Shown in pieces: positions 1-12,575 of a stretch of 64,000 bases of DNA. Position numbers and translations under genes: made by a program. The notes beneath the pieces were generated by a model that was not told where the DNA came from, searched no databases, and saw nothing but the letters and a program-made list of their open reading frames with translations. The stretch comes from Sequoia sempervirens (lineage: Eukaryota; Streptophyta; Pinopsida; Cupressales; Cupressaceae): positions 96,019-160,018 of the forward strand of contig VDFB02254944.1 of assembly GCA_007258455.2 (NCBI GenBank). The letters are read 5' to 3'. Within the stretch, counting starts at the first letter, position 1. Every line of letters begins with the position of its first letter.

Positions 1-266
1 TATCCTTCGATTTTCTGAGCGTGTTAATGATTTATATGGCTAATAGTGCTTTGGCAGCAGGAATCCGTCTGGGTCGGATTTCTCCAAATTCCACCCCGAC
101 GGTATTTTCCCGGTTTACATGATTTTCCCGGATTATTTGATTTCTCCGGATCCCGAAAGATTGGCAATTGGCAATGAATTTTAATGGATTTTTATGATGT
201 GTGCTAACCCTTGGGATTGATATGAGCTTAATATTTGGATTCTAATGGTAATTCTTGAATGTGCAG
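1..266 (+). other. Intron (3' part) of copy A
   Basis: This stretch matches the end of the copy B intron (about 13,430-13,697), including the block GGAATCCGTCTGGGTCGGAT. It ends in a pyrimidine-poor but usable acceptor, TGCAG, at 262-266, immediately before GCT GAA TCA AGC. The reading frame remains open back to an ATG at 255, but comparison with copy B suggests that ATG is intronic and that the true start lies upstream, outside the window. The splice assignment is inferred from the A/B comparison; there is no transcript evidence. Confidence 0.55.
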
Positions 267-3200
267 GCTGAATCAAGCAAAGCTGCTGCTGGGAAGTCCA
301 AAGGGAGTGCAGGGGCATCTTCAGTTTCTGAAACAGAAAGGTTAAGATTGGACATGAAAGGTCAGGTTCCAGAGAGTAAGATATCCTCTGTGTGGGCAGA
401 TGTATCTGACACCAACGTTGGCGCATGGCGGTATGAAGAGTTTAAGCAGAGAACAGCTGAGAAGGACCCGTCACCCTTGAGGCAAGGAATGATGAATTCA
501 GGGTTGGTGCATGTGGCGGGGTTCCCTCCAGCGGTCCAGTGCTACGAGTTGATTTTGGAGTGTGCCAGACAGTACGCTTTTGATACGCAGATGGTGGTCA
601 CCACTGAGGGACGAGTTTTGGCAAACTTCAGTCCAGCCTCCATTGCCCGGGCCTTCAGCATGCCGGATCTCCCCTCGGTCTGTGCTTTAAACATTGACAC
701 TGCCCGAACTTACTACGAGAATGAGCCAGTTAAGGCTCAGCAGCTTATCAACTCATGGCTGGAGAAGCCAAAATCTCACCACTCCAAATTGCCCAAACAG
801 TTGCACAGGGTGAAGTTCAGGCCGGATATCTATGACGCTATTACACTGTTGAGCAGGGTGGCCGGACTTAAGACTGCCAGAGTCTTGGAGAATTGGATGG
901 TCCACGTGATCACCAAGATGGGCCAAGGGACAAATTACCACTGGGCAGGTCTCATCAGTGCAGAAATAGACAAACAATTAAGGAATGTCTTGGAGGGAAA
1001 GAAGTTCACCATGTCCTCCTATGTCATATATGTACTGGCCATCTCTTATCCATACAAGGGACTGACTCCGGCGGGAACCATTGGACAAGACATCATCTAT
1101 GAGGTTTATCCGGAACTACATTTGGGACACAGAGATTATAGGAGGGCCAATGATGCCTTTACGATGCATATTACCCGGACCCTTCAGAATGCAGAACATA
1201 TCAGATTGTCCGATGGGGCCAAAGCACTGATCAAGAATTATGGGGCTTGGTTTATCCAGTTCCCCACTTTCACTTATCTCCGGATTGACGGATGTCCTGT
1301 TGCACCCTACCGATTGCCCAGATATCCCACTGACCACATAGTGCTACTGGAGGTCGTAAGACAGATTTGTGAGTTTGATGCAGTGGTGAAGAGGGAGAAG
1401 CATAAGACTGGCTTTGGAGGTGATTTCCCTCTTGGGATTGGCGTGGGAGAGATGTGCCCTTCCATTCAATCAGCTCACACTGCAGGTGAGGAGTTGGCAG
1501 CCTATGGATTCTCTTTCCATTCAAAGAGAATGAACTTTGACATCACCGGAGAAGCACAGAAAAGAGCTACCCGGGAATACAGGCATAAGGAGGATTTAGA
1601 AGATTACTGGGTCAACATCAAGGATGACCTTGATGCGAGGAAGAAAAGGTATTCCTGGCTGCCAGTAGAGGCAATTAGACAATATAATGTAAAGCTAATT
1701 CCGGATCAGCTGGATGATGATGGAAAAATGGTCTAAGACCACATTTATGAGCCCATTAAGGATAAGTCAGTGGTAGATATTGATTGGAATGAGCCTGAGG
1801 TGATGGAGTTGGAAGACTTGATGGCTCCAGTGCTGAGGTATACCTTTTCTTGGGTTAAACATGAGGTATGGGTATTGGAAAATGCTAATGTGCCATGTAC
1901 TTTTGATTTGATGGGGAATCTTAACCCCATGTCCACTTCTGAGGAATCCGGGGAAGAGGACCCCAAAGGGAAAATAGCTAAAACCTCACCCTTCAAGATC
2001 AAAGTCAGAGGTTCTAAAGGAACTGAGCCTGCAGCAAAGAGGAAACCAATTGGCAAGCGCAGGTGGAAGACTCTGACCATCAGCAAGTCCTCGGATGAGG
2101 AGGAGGCAGAGAAAGTTGAAGAGGAGGGTGCTCCCCCACCGCCAAAGAAAGCCAGAACTACAAGGGTGGCGAAGAAGAAAGACCAAACTGCTTCGGAGGA
2201 TGAGCCTCCAATTGTGGATGTGGAGAGCTCCGGAGGGGAGAAGACCAAAGTGTATACCAGAAGATCCAGAACTCCTTCCCCAAAGGATGCTGCACAACCC
2301 GGGGATTCTTCTCCAATATTGTCAGTTAAGGAACAGGACAAGCCTGTCTCTCCTCCACAGAGTGTAACAGAACCGGAGAATCCGGATGGACAGGAAATCA
2401 GCGGAGAAGCAGAACCGTTCAAGGAGGGAACATTATTCAGTGAGGCTGCCGAGCTCGAGGTAGAGACAGAAGAAAGGCACACTTCTCCCTTGGTGCAGTA
2501 CGAGGATTCTCCGGAGAGTGAGAAAGGCCGCGGATCGCCTGAGCCGGAGGAAAGCATCACTGCCAGAACTCCATCGCCGGTATTTCCAGAGTTGGGATTT
2601 GAGGAGACCGACCAAGGTGAACAACCTCCGGAGAAAGATGATGACAAGGCAATAGCCGAGGAGGAAGTCGAGGCGACAGATGCAGAAGGAGAAAAAGCCA
2701 CAGAAAACCCGGGGAAAACTGATATAGAAGGAATCCGGACGGACCCTGTAGCCCCGGACTGGCTGGAGAAGGAAATAGCAAAGAAGAAACAAGTGATCGT
2801 AGAAGACACTCCTCTTGACTGGGATGCAATGTTATCTCAAATCGGTAAAGGGAAGAAGAAGAAGGCTGCGAGGGTAATTTCCCGGGTGGAAAGAGATGAG
2901 GTGCACAACCGAGTAGTTCACATCGCCACCCCTGCTGCAGACAAAACGAGAGATGAGGTAACAGGCCAGGATTACAACATCCAAACCATTAACCTTGGGC
3001 CGGCCTCCCTAGAACAGGACATTGAGGAATTTGAGGGGTCAAGTGCAGTAATTGTGGATAGATTGAAGAAGGAGACCCAGTCAAAACGGGAGATGAAAAG
3101 AGAAAATGAGAGGTTAAGGAAAAGCTTAGAAGAGGTCATGAAACCTCTACAGTCCCTCCATCCGTCCTCCTCTTCTATTCCGGATTTCTGCCGAAGGAGA

Positions 3201-3918
3201 CAATATCTGGCATTGAAAAGATGAAGGCCTCTGCACAAGCTGCCACCGACTGGCTGATGAGTGTTCAGACACAAGGAGATGAAGCTATTAAGGAAATCCT
3301 GTCTGTTGGCAAGGATGCAGTCCATGGAAAAGAGCTGATAGAGAACATACTTTCTCGGGATAAGAATGATGTCGACTCCCTGCTGCAGAAGACAAAGATA
3401 ATTCTTGGACATGGCAAGGATCAGTTAGGTAAGGATGGAATTCTTCCCTCTGCCAGATTGGATGAACCATGGGAGTGGTTCGAGGCATTGCAGATCAGCC
3501 AAGGAAGCTTGAAAAAGATACAGAACGAAGAAAATCCATTGATGTCGACCTCACTGCAATCTATGATGGTTGCATTGCTTTTTTTGAAGTCATGACAGGG
3601 AGGAATAAAATAGCTCCCAAGTACCTGAGTTTGGATCAGTTGAAGGAGTGGTGGCATGAGATTTATGCCCCAGATTCTGATGAGGTTGTCACCAGCCATA
3701 TGTTTGATGATGCAGCTACCTACTTGGCAGTGATAGACAGGTATATGGCCAGCAAGGAGGACTGGAAGAAAACCATTGAGCGATCCCATGAGGGAATTGA
3801 TGCAATTAAATGTCAGCTCAAGGTTTTGCCATTGCCACCTATTGCTGAGCTGGAGGGGATATTCTCGAAGGTCCAAGGGTCACCAGCGCAGAGGAAAGAC
3901 AAAGGGAGCAGCAGTTAG
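267..3918 (+). pseudogene. Copy A: multicopy protein of about 1,200 aa, function unknown, three lesions
   Basis: The frame runs 267-1733, meets TAA at 1734-1736 where copy B has CAA (Gln), and continues to about 3188. There a 1-nt deletion relative to B shifts the frame; a second 1-nt deletion near 3520-3533 shifts it again, and it ends at TAG 3916-3918. The N-terminal 500 residues form a conserved domain (SSVWADVSDTNVGAWRYEEF near its start; LRIDGCPVAPYRLPRYP near residue 340). A serine/acidic low-complexity middle follows, with PPPPKKARTTRVAKKK (NLS-like) and RRSRTPSPK. Then come a heptad-like charged coiled coil (KRENERLRKSLEEVMKPL) and a conserved C-terminal region with EPWEWFEALQ and WWHEIYAPDS. 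No reverse transcriptase, integrase, transposase or zinc knuckle is visible. It could be a gag-like or captured gene of a mobile element. I do not recognise the family, and function is unknown. Confidence 0.8.
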
Positions 3919-5011
3919 TGTTGACCTCAAGATTTGTGCTTCCCTATTATCATGGGGCATGCTTGGACCAGACTTCCTTGGGGACTGTGCCTTGGCCGAC
4001 TTGGATGGTGGCATTAAATGTGTGCCTTAGTTTGTTTCCTTGGCCGACCTGTTTTGGCGGTTTTTATTATTTTGTAAAATGTTTGGCTGGGCCGACATGT
4101 TTTGGGGGGAATTTTGGTATAAGTTGGCAGTTTTGCCTCATTGTAAGGGTTCAGTTCAGAAAATTGATATAGACATTAGCAAGACTGTAATAGAGATTAG
4201 CAGGAGCAATAGTTAGAGTTTTAGAATTTCTTGAAGCAAATACCATATTCAGAACGGTTGAATTGTTGCAGCATTTGGTGATTAATACAATTGAAGGCAT
4301 TGTGGTTATTCCTGGTGAAATCCTTTGTGTTATCTCATCTTGCATGGTTCTTTTGTTCTATCTTTTACATTGCTTGAAGATCTAGGGTTTTAAAGTTAGA
4401 AATAAATCGGTGTAGTTGGATAAATGGTGTATGTGATTTTATATTTGGAGTGTTTGTAGCTATCTCTGGTCTATACTCCCAGTAACTATCTGATTGTAGT
4501 AGGCTGGTGAAGTCAACCTGGACCGTATATTCAAATGTGCTTAAGTTCGGTTGTAGATGCAAGTCTATGATTTGAAAATCTGTATTCCTCAGAAGATTGC
4601 ACTGTTCTTGTAAGATTGCCTTGTGGGTCGAACAGGAATTGGTTTTTGAGATAGGTCCATTCCAGATATTTGTCATTTGCATTGCTTGTCCTGCAATAAT
4701 TTAGATTTTATTACTTTCCTTGCATCCCTATCTTTTGTTGTTTCTTTATTATTTGGTTAGATTTAGGGTTTTAAGATCATCATATTGTCAGATCTGATAA
4801 ATTGGAAAGATACAGTTTGCTTCTAGTAAGGTCCGATTGTGATTACCAGCAATTTCACATTTCATCTGAGTTGTTTTATGCATTGTTATGACCTAACACC
4901 CGAGAGACCTTGGGGTGATTTTCAGTGATTTATTGTTGAAAATAACCTTTCAAGAGAGATAGAATATTGCATTCTATCTGAGTTGTTGCTGTGCAGAAAA
5001 CACCATCAACA
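3919..5011 (+). other. 3' flank (UTR-like) of copy A
   Basis: About 1,093 bp of non-coding sequence that stays alignable with the copy B 3' flank (17,294-18,384) and stops abruptly after CCATCAACA in both. Shared blocks include CTGATTGTAGTAGGCTGGTG and CACCCGAGAGACCTT. The equal length and common end show that it belongs to the same duplicated or mobile unit. The CAACA end is LTR-like, but I find no matching sequence upstream of copy B, so LTR status is not supported. Confidence 0.6.
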
Positions 5012-7560
5012 CCAAGGGTACCTAAGGAGATATTATATTTTCTAAGACCACTGGAAAGAAGGTCAAAATTAGGAATTCAACTTAATTGGGGTGATTTTAT
5101 TCTTCATTCAAATTGCACAATATTAAGGGTGTATGGAAGCATAGTGGCACCCTATGTCTTATCAAAGTATGTTCCTTTAAGAATTTGGTTCCTAGAAGTT
5201 ATTTAATAATTATTTGCTTCAGAAGAAGTCAATTTAGCAAATCATAGAAAGGGTTCATTCTTTCCATTTCTCATAGTGTTCTCTTATTTTAGGATGAATA
5301 AGGAATTATGGAAACAAACATATGATAAGTTTAAGCCTTATACTATCAAATGGTCAAAGGATAGAAATTTTGATCTAGAAGGTTTCATCAATGATCTAAG
5401 GATAAATATCAAAAGATCAAAATTTTACCATGAAATTGACTACAATGAAGTGTAATAAGGAATTTCTTGGATGTTAATGAGGTAAATGCAAGAAAATTTA
5501 AATGGATAGCTCTCTAGAGAGTGGAAGAAGCCAACAAGAAAAGGGATGTGTCCTTTAGGGGGACATATGTTGATATAGATGACCAAATCTTGTGAATTCA
5601 AGCCATTCTACAAAATATTGAAAAAATTGATGGTGAGGCTCCTCAAGTGGAGGGAAGAGCTAAAGGGAAAGCCCTAGTGTTGGAATAAAGATCAACATAC
5701 TAGCCACCAAAGTGAAAACCATATATATTCAAAAGAAAATGGAAGAATCGCAATCCCCACCACAAGCATAGGTTCCCCCATCTCCTCAACTAGTGCAACA
5801 AACTTCTCCATCTCTTGCATATAACGTTATTGATTCAGACTCACCTCCCAAAGAATCATCACCAAAGAGAAGGAAGGTAGAGAAAGCTCCATTGGTAGAT
5901 TATCCACCAAATTCTGATGAAGAAGAGTTTGAAGTGATAGATGATGATGAAATACAATAAATTCCATCTCCTTAGAGATATGAGAATCTACCACCTCCAA
6001 AAGATAGACTCACATAGGAAATTATAAGAGGTAGGGACAACACATATGACATTAGAGAAGTGTCTTGTAGCACATTTATGAGTGATGATGATTTTGTTAA
6101 AATTACTAAGTTCAAAGATTTTATTTGGAGATGTAAGAGAAATGAGTTTGAGGAAAGACTAAGAGATAAAATGACTAAGTCTCCAAGAGAGACTGTAGAT
6201 CAAATACCCAATAGGCTACTAGCATTGATGACTAATAAGTAGAAAGAGATCAAACCTAATGAAGGGAGGAAATTAGTGAGGGAAAGTGGTATCCTCTTGA
6301 TCCCAGAATGGGACTTGGCATTTTCTATTGACTTGGACACAATTAAGAAGCATAATGCATAGATATTCTCTACTGTGGATGAAGCTATGGCTACATTATT
6401 TGTATCTATCTTTAGCCCCAAGTGGGATACTTTGGAAATTTGGGCCCTAGCTCCAAACACTAATAAGCCAATAGTACCTGAACCTGTAGGTCACTTAAGA
6501 GGAGGCTTGATTGATTTTAAAAAGAGTTTCAAACACTTCAGCAATAGAGGCAACCACATTAGCAATGAATGTTTCTCAATTCAACAAGGCCACAACTAAA
6601 TCATTACAAGATTAGTATAACAAATCTTTAAAGTATTATCAAGATTTATTGAAGGAATACAATAAGTCCAAGGAGAAAATTGTACAATTGAAGAAACAAG
6701 TGTAGTAGTAGAAGCAACAACAACCATCTCAACCAACATCAATGGTCATAGTTGTCAGGGGAGATAGGTCAATGATGGAAAGTACTTCTTCTGCACCACC
6801 CCCAAGATCCAAGAATGATAAAAGGACCTTATTGGAGAAAATGGAAACATATGAAGAATTGCTTATGCACTATAAGGAGGACAAGCATGAAGATAATATG
6901 CTTATATTATCTAATATGTTGGGACACCTAATGGGAAAGATAATAAGGAAATTAGACAATGTGAATAAGAATTATTCTTTAATGATAATTGCAATTGGTA
7001 GGTTTACAAGAGATAAGATAGAGGCAATTCCTTTGATGAAAAAATGGGTTCCTAAACTCAATTATTTGATTGGTATGTGTAAGGGATATTCTTATGATCC
7101 AAATAAATAGGAGAAAATCATTGCAACCTATCAAATTGTAAAGACAATAGGGGAATATCGAGGAAAGGTAAGTCCCATGAAAGACAAAATAATGGAATTG
7201 GTTAAATAATTTGATTATTGTGATATGGGAATATTTCCAAACATAATGAATGTTGAGGGTAAGGTAAATCCATGAGATGAGTGGAAGGCACAATTAGACA
7301 ATGTAACTATAACTTTGGCTTACCTTGTGTGTGAAAGGGACCCAGTAGATACTAAACTGATGAAGAATAGCTTGGACAAACTTTGGGATACCAATAGGTT
7401 CTTGTAAGAGTTTAATAAGGAATCTGACCATGTCTTGTTAAAGTATGGCACATACCAGACAAAGTTGGATGAGCTTCTTGGTTTCAATTGGCCAACAGAG
7501 GAGTAGTATATAGCATGGGGTGAAAAATATAATAGATTTCTAGAGTTATAAAGGTTTTAG
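5012..7560 (+). pseudogene. Relic C1: old diverged relative of the A/B family
   Basis: Conceptual segments can be followed across many stops and shifts: 5,000-5,206, 5,293-5,460 (MNKELWKQTYDKFKPYTIKW), 5,830-5,960 (acidic and basic low complexity), 6,000-6,600 and 6,740-7,590. The first segment contains TILRVYGSIVAPYVLSKYV, which lines up with LRIDGCPVAPYRLPRYP of copy A. That is the basis for calling it a distant relative. A possible intron ends at TTTTAG 5287-5292. The copy A unit abuts the 5' side, so the N-terminus is missing or lies beyond copy A. No enzymatic domain is seen. Confidence 0.55.
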
Positions 7561-8099
7561 ATAATGTGGCATGACTATTATTCTTTTTTCAACTAAAATG
7601 GAGTCATTCCTTTTCCTTTTTTACACATTCAGTGCCAAAAAGGACTTCAATCAACACCAACAATTATATTTATTTTTTTCTCCATGCCCTAGGGTAAGGC
7701 ACCAATCTGTTACATTCGTTTGTAGTACATCTCCCTGGTCATACAAATTTAAATCAATCATGTTTACTCCAATTTCTAAAATAATTTATTTACTTAATGT
7801 TATTCCTATGTTCTCCTGCAATGAATTATGTAAATGCATAAAGGATCTAGCCTAATCTTTGAGTTTTTCATAATCATCAAGAAAATTTTTTGATAACATA
7901 TGTACTTATTATAGCATTTAGGATAAATGGAAAGGAAATATTTAATAATGTTGTAATGATCGCCCTCCTAGGTCTTGCAAATACTGAAGTACAAAGGGAA
8001 AGCATTTATCTAGTTGTCACTTGTTTGTTGGCCAACTCCTTAAGATATTTGATCATTAGAAATGGTTATCTTATATAATACCTTTGAGTGTATCTAGGG
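7561..8099 (+). other. Spacer between relics C1 and C2
   Basis: AT-rich sequence with no supportable gene. The short open frames at 7,571-7,855 and 7,890-8,078 have no recognisable domain and no counterpart in the neighbouring relics. Confidence 0.4.
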
Positions 8100-9963
8100 A
8101 ACTAAAAAACACCAACAATGCCACAAAGAATGAGATCATCAAGGCCAATGGTTCAAGTTCAATCTATTTAAGAGAATCCAGGCTAAGTCATAAAAGAATC
8201 TATTATACATGTTGTACCTAATAGATATTCACCAACAAGGCCATCTACCATTTCTTAGCCCAATGATACGATCAAAGCTCTTATGGATACTATTGATGTT
8301 CAACCTTTGGTTAGTTACACTAAAATAAAATAGTGTGATGAGAATATCCTAGAAGATAAACCTACTAGAGATTCTCTTACATCCAAAATTACAAAGAGGA
8401 CTAGTAATCACTACCCCATAAGCTTACTATAAAATGACCTAGCTATATAGGACATGAGAAAAGTGGCTTACGAGGAATTCATGTGAGATGAGAAATATGT
8501 TAAAATCAGGGAATTCAATATGTTCTTGAAGTTATAACTACAAGTCAATGTTGAAAAAATAAAATAAAAAGTGGATTCATCTAATATGGCTTCTAAGTAG
8601 AAAAATTATACCCAAAGTTTTCTAAAAGAGCTTGATGCTAAGATTTTAAAAATCACTCAAAATTAGGGAAATCAATTGGTTAAAGATAGTGGGTGTTTAT
8701 TATTTCCTAGGTGGGATGCATTTTTTTAATAGCACTAGATACAATTAGAATACATAGTGATGTAGGGGACATGTTTGTGGATGTTGAGTAAGCCAAAAGG
8801 TTTTACTCTATCTTAAATTTTCATCCAAAATTTGATACCTTAGTTATGTGAGCTAGTTCCCCTAAACACAATAAAACTCATATATCCAAATCTCACATGA
8901 ACTTAGGAAGAAATTAATTATGACAATGGTAGGAGATACTTAAGCCGCTAAAGAAAAATCTCTTGTTGTGAACATGACAATGTTCAATACCAACACCACC
9001 AAAAAGCTTGAATTAGACTATGATAAGTTGCATGAGGAGCATGATAGGATTATAAATTAATTCAATAAGGAAAATTAAAACCTAATGAATCTTATAAATT
9101 AGATTTAGGAGCAACCCTTAAAGAAAATTAAATTGATTCCTAATGCACTACAAGATAGGGATGTCTTGCTTAGAAAAATCAATGAATTGAAGGAATAGTG
9201 ATAGGCGTCCAAGAAGGTAGAAGAAACTCTCAAGGTTGGTGCTAAAACTAACATAGATAAATTAATGACTTGAAGGAAAAATATAAAGTGACTATAAAGG
9301 CAAAATAATAAACTAAAGGTTGGTGCTAGAATCAACATTGAACATTTAATAAATGGAATTTTGAGAGAAAGAGTTCACAACCTAACAAGGATGGATAATG
9401 AAATGTGGGAATGTTGCAATAACATTCAAAAGGCCTTTGATCATGTCTAAGGTTAATATCCTTCTTTGATATAAATAAATAATAGATTACTTCCTAGGGT
9501 TTATTTATAATGAAAATCATTTATAAGAATGAAAAAAAAATCATAAAATCATATGAGGCTACACAACTATTCTATGATATTTTATATTTCATGGGGGTCA
9601 AGTAGTGAATCTCCTCAAGGAAATAATGGATGAGTTCAATGGATTAGTTATTTTGGGACTTCCTTCCTTACAAGGTACAAATAATAAAATTAAACTACTC
9701 TAGTTGTGGACAAGTGAATTTACGCTACTATAGAATTTTTCGTCAACCACTTGCTTGAAGAAGAAATTATCAATCATATCTTGTGTAGTGTAAAATTGGA
9801 TAAAATACTAAAGACAAGAACAAGGGTGGAAATATTCTTAAAGATTCAACTTGATTGCATTGATTCTAGACATGTATCTAATTTAAATAAGTTTAAAACT
9901 ATTTTAGATACATACTTACCTACAAAGGATGAATATAATGAATGGGCAAAGGAATATCGCTAA
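8100..9963 (+). pseudogene. Relic C2: second, more decayed copy of the C1 type
   Basis: Three-frame reading recovers the same order of segments as C1. KVAYEEFM-DEKYVKIREF corresponds to REVSCSTFMSDDDFVKITKF of C1. LVKDSGCLLFPRWDAF corresponds to LVRESGILLIPEWDLAF. LPTKDEYNEWAKEYR (ending at 9,963) corresponds to WPTEE-YIAWGEKYNRF. Between them the frame is broken by many stops and shifts; the longest open stretch is only 70 codons (9,751-9,963). Homology to C1 is seen directly; function is unknown. It is either a tandem duplicate or an independent insertion of the same family. Confidence 0.5.
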
Positions 9964-10520
9964 GGATGTTGCATATTCTATTTTGTATTATTTTTTATCC
10001 ATGTGAATTATTTGTGGATTTGAATCATTATTTTTATTTATCTACAGGAGTACTAAGGTCATAAATAGTTGTAGTTTAGTAATAATATATAAATTTGACT
10101 AGTATGAGAACCAAAAGGGGAAAAATAATTCTTTAAAGCTATCAAATTGGCTATTGTCTATTGCTTATTTATTGAGCCAAATTTGTTGTGATCCTCCCTC
10201 TTTATCACCTTTATCCTTTTACATTAATTTTTTGGCCTTTTTTTGAATCTTGTATGTTATGTTGCTTCTTTTTGTCACTTTAATAGTTTATTTTGCACTC
10301 TCTTACACTCATTTCACTTGTCATTTCTCACACCACTTTGTTTGGTTTCCCCACATAGGAGAATTCATTGATGGAATATTTCAATACAAGAAAAATTATT
10401 TACTCTCCCTTGGGAGAACATCATTATTAAAAAAAAAATTATAAACTTACATGTTTACATCCTACATGGTATGTTAGTTGATGATTCTAGATGGTTACAT
10501 ATTTTATGGCATTCATACAA
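9964..10520. other. AT-rich spacer without gene
   Basis: I see only pyrimidine-rich and AT-rich sequence here, including a short A-run near 10,430. No homology to other parts of the window was noticed. Confidence 0.4.
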
Positions 10521-10522
10521 TT

Positions 10523-11205
10523 ATTCCCTGCATTGTTATGTCTATGTTGTTTCACATTATTATATTATACATGATATGTTTCCATACTTATACACTTTTG
10601 TACTCTTAAAAATATCTATACCATGACATGTGTCCTTGCACTTGGTGACAATATGTAATCTCAGTTCATAGGGATTTCATAAATTATATTTTTTATACTA
10701 TATTAGGGCCAACATGTTGATATATGTGGTTATTTTACACTCTTCTCCTCTTAAATAAAATTCATAATTGATGTCATGAAACAAATTTGAGGGGAGACAT
10801 ACATTCTAAATTTTATATTTAATTAATAACAAAGATGATTAAGCAACACCTTCATGAATCATACACCAATATCAATACACAAATAGTTAAATTGACACCT
10901 TCACGGGTCCTATGTTGGCATTGATATATGTTATGATTAAATAAACATCATGGATCTTATATTGGCCCATTTTTGGTAAAACTAATACCTTCATATTTTT
11001 TTCATGAACAAGGATATTACCTAGCTAGTTCACCATATAGGCCTTATTCACACATGTTCGTATATGTTAAGTTTACTCAGGGATTTAGGAATCTATCTCA
11101 AATTCTCTAGTACACATGTGATCTTATCTTTTAGTTATCTCATGACATAGGATTAAGACACTTGTCACAATCTTGTCTTGTTCTATCTCTCAACATTGCC
11201 TTTAT
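10523..11205 (+). repeat. Dispersed repeat R, copy 1 (LTR-retroelement 3' portion)
   Basis: This block is repeated at 20,250-20,920 with extensive similarity. Shared landmarks include ATACATGATATGTTT, CCTTGCACTTGG, CATAGGGATTTCATA, GAGGGGAGACATACATTC and the LTR-like tail (ATTCACA...CATGTTAAGTTTACT). The purine stretch TTGAGGGGAGA may be a polypurine tract. It looks like the internal 3' end plus the beginning of an LTR of an old LTR element. No coding remnant was recognised. Confidence 0.55.
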
Positions 11206-11375
11206 AAGAAAGGCCTTATATATAAATTATATAGTATCATTGATATTGAGTATCATTGTAACATTATTGTATCCATATTCAAGAAATTCATTTTCTTTCT
11301 ACTCTCTTATGGAAGGCAATTTTTGGTTTTATAGGTGATCCTAAGAGCTTGAGTCCTTCCATTTTTTAGGGATAT
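10990..11375 (+). repeat. LTR-like repeat L, copy 1
   Basis: About 370 bp alignable with 11,487-11,845. Shared blocks are ATTACCTAGCTAGTTCACCA, CATGACATAGGATTAAGACA and CTTGTCACAATCTTGTCTTG. A TATA-like CTTTATAA lies about 220 bp in, as expected for an LTR promoter. A third copy begins near 20,740. The left boundary is eroded: the TGTTGGTGTGAA start seen in copy 2 reads as TTTCATGAACA here. Confidence 0.5.
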
Positions 11376-11467
11376 TTTTTATGGGTACCTATTGTTTCCT
11401 AGTATCCAAGATGCATTCTTGCATCATCTATGTATATTTTCATTATTTTACATGTTTTCTTCTTCCT

Positions 11468-11845
11468 AACTTGCACTTAAGGGGGGTGTTGGTGTGAATA
11501 GGTATATTACCTAGCTAGTTCACCATATGGGTCATATTCACACATGTTCACATATTTACTTAGGGCTTCAAGAATTTCTTGTATGCATGTGACCATATCC
11601 TTTAGTTGTCTCATGACATAGGATTAAGACACTTGTCACAATCTTGTCTTGTCTCGTCTCTCAATCTTTCCTTTATAATCAAGGCCTCATATGCACATTA
11701 TGGTGTATCAATGATGTTGAGTATTGTTAAATACCTTATTAAATCCATAATCAATAAATATATTATCTTGATACTCTTTTGTGGAAGGTTATTTCTAGTT
11801 TTGCAAGAGATCTTAGGAACTTGAGTCATTGTGTGAATCTTACTT
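11468..11845 (+). repeat. LTR-like repeat L, copy 2, with polypurine tract
   Basis: A polypurine tract (AAGGGGGG, about 11,477-11,484) directly precedes TGTTGGTGTGAATAGG, which has the layout of PPT plus the start of a 3' LTR. The remaining about 360 bp match copy 1 (10,990-11,375) and contain CTTTATAATC as a candidate TATA box. The copy B unit seems to begin just downstream. No intact internal domain exists between copies 1 and 2, so these are fragments. Confidence 0.5.
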
Positions 11846-12575
11846 ACACATATGGGTCTTGTTGTGCAGTTTTGCACACACGCCCCACCTAGAGTAGGGA
11901 CCCTCTTGTCAGGATGTCTTCAGACCTTTGGTTTTATTGGACTTGTCTTTTCAAGGTCTTGAAATGTTGGTCTTGTTGGCTTTAGTCTTGCTTGGAGGCT
12001 TGAATTGGTTAAAATTGGTTTTTTCTGAAAATCCGGGTTTTGACCTAAATCTGGGATTTTCTGGCTCTGGAAATTTTTCCAGGTCCTAGTTGTTTGTTCT
12101 TTTATGGCTTTATTTTCTGAATTCGGGTTTCTGCTTGAATCTGGGATTTTCCTGTTCTGGTGGATTTTCCCGAACTACGTCAAAATCCTGAACCTCGTTA
12201 AAATCCCGGTTTCTATTGTATCCATGGAATTCACGTTCGTTCGGATTTTTTGTGTGCCACGGTTTTTTCTGAAATTTCGTCTTGGGCTCGGGTTTCTGGA
12301 TTTTTCAGAGATGTCTTGTCGCTCATTAATGCTCGAAGTACCTTGGCTCAGGCGTGATTATGGAGGGATTTAAATTCTTTTAGGCATCATTTTGACTTCA
12401 ATGTTCACCTGTTTTCTGCTTTGGCGTTTGAGTGCATTCTTCATTCAAGCTTTGAGCGTTGATCTTGAGCTGCCTGCGTGTGAATTGTTTGGGCGCCGGT
12501 GTCAGGATTCTCATTGCTAGGGCATACTTGCTTTGCAGTCACTTCTTCAAACTCGAGCCTCATCCATATTGATCC
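11846..12575 (+). promoter_or_regulatory. Leader / upstream region of copy B
   Basis: Non-coding sequence upstream of the inferred spliced start. It is markedly less AT-rich than its surroundings and carries many near-copies of a short motif such as AATCTGGGATTTTC, GATTTTCCCGAAC and AAAATCCCGGTTTC. The open frame at 12,104-12,373 overlaps this motif-rich stretch and looks incidental. The promoter role is inference from position; no TATA box was confidently picked. Confidence 0.35.

Noticed and set aside
1745..2829. Long minus-strand frames opposite the acidic middle of copy A
   Set aside because: Serine/Phe-rich antisense of GAG/GAA/AAG codons; the plus frame is conserved in copy B whereas the antisense is not independently supported.
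12104..12373. ORF of 89 codons upstream of copy B as a separate gene
   Set aside because: It lies in the motif-rich leader, is hydrophobic because of repeated TTT/GGG words, and has no homologue in the window.
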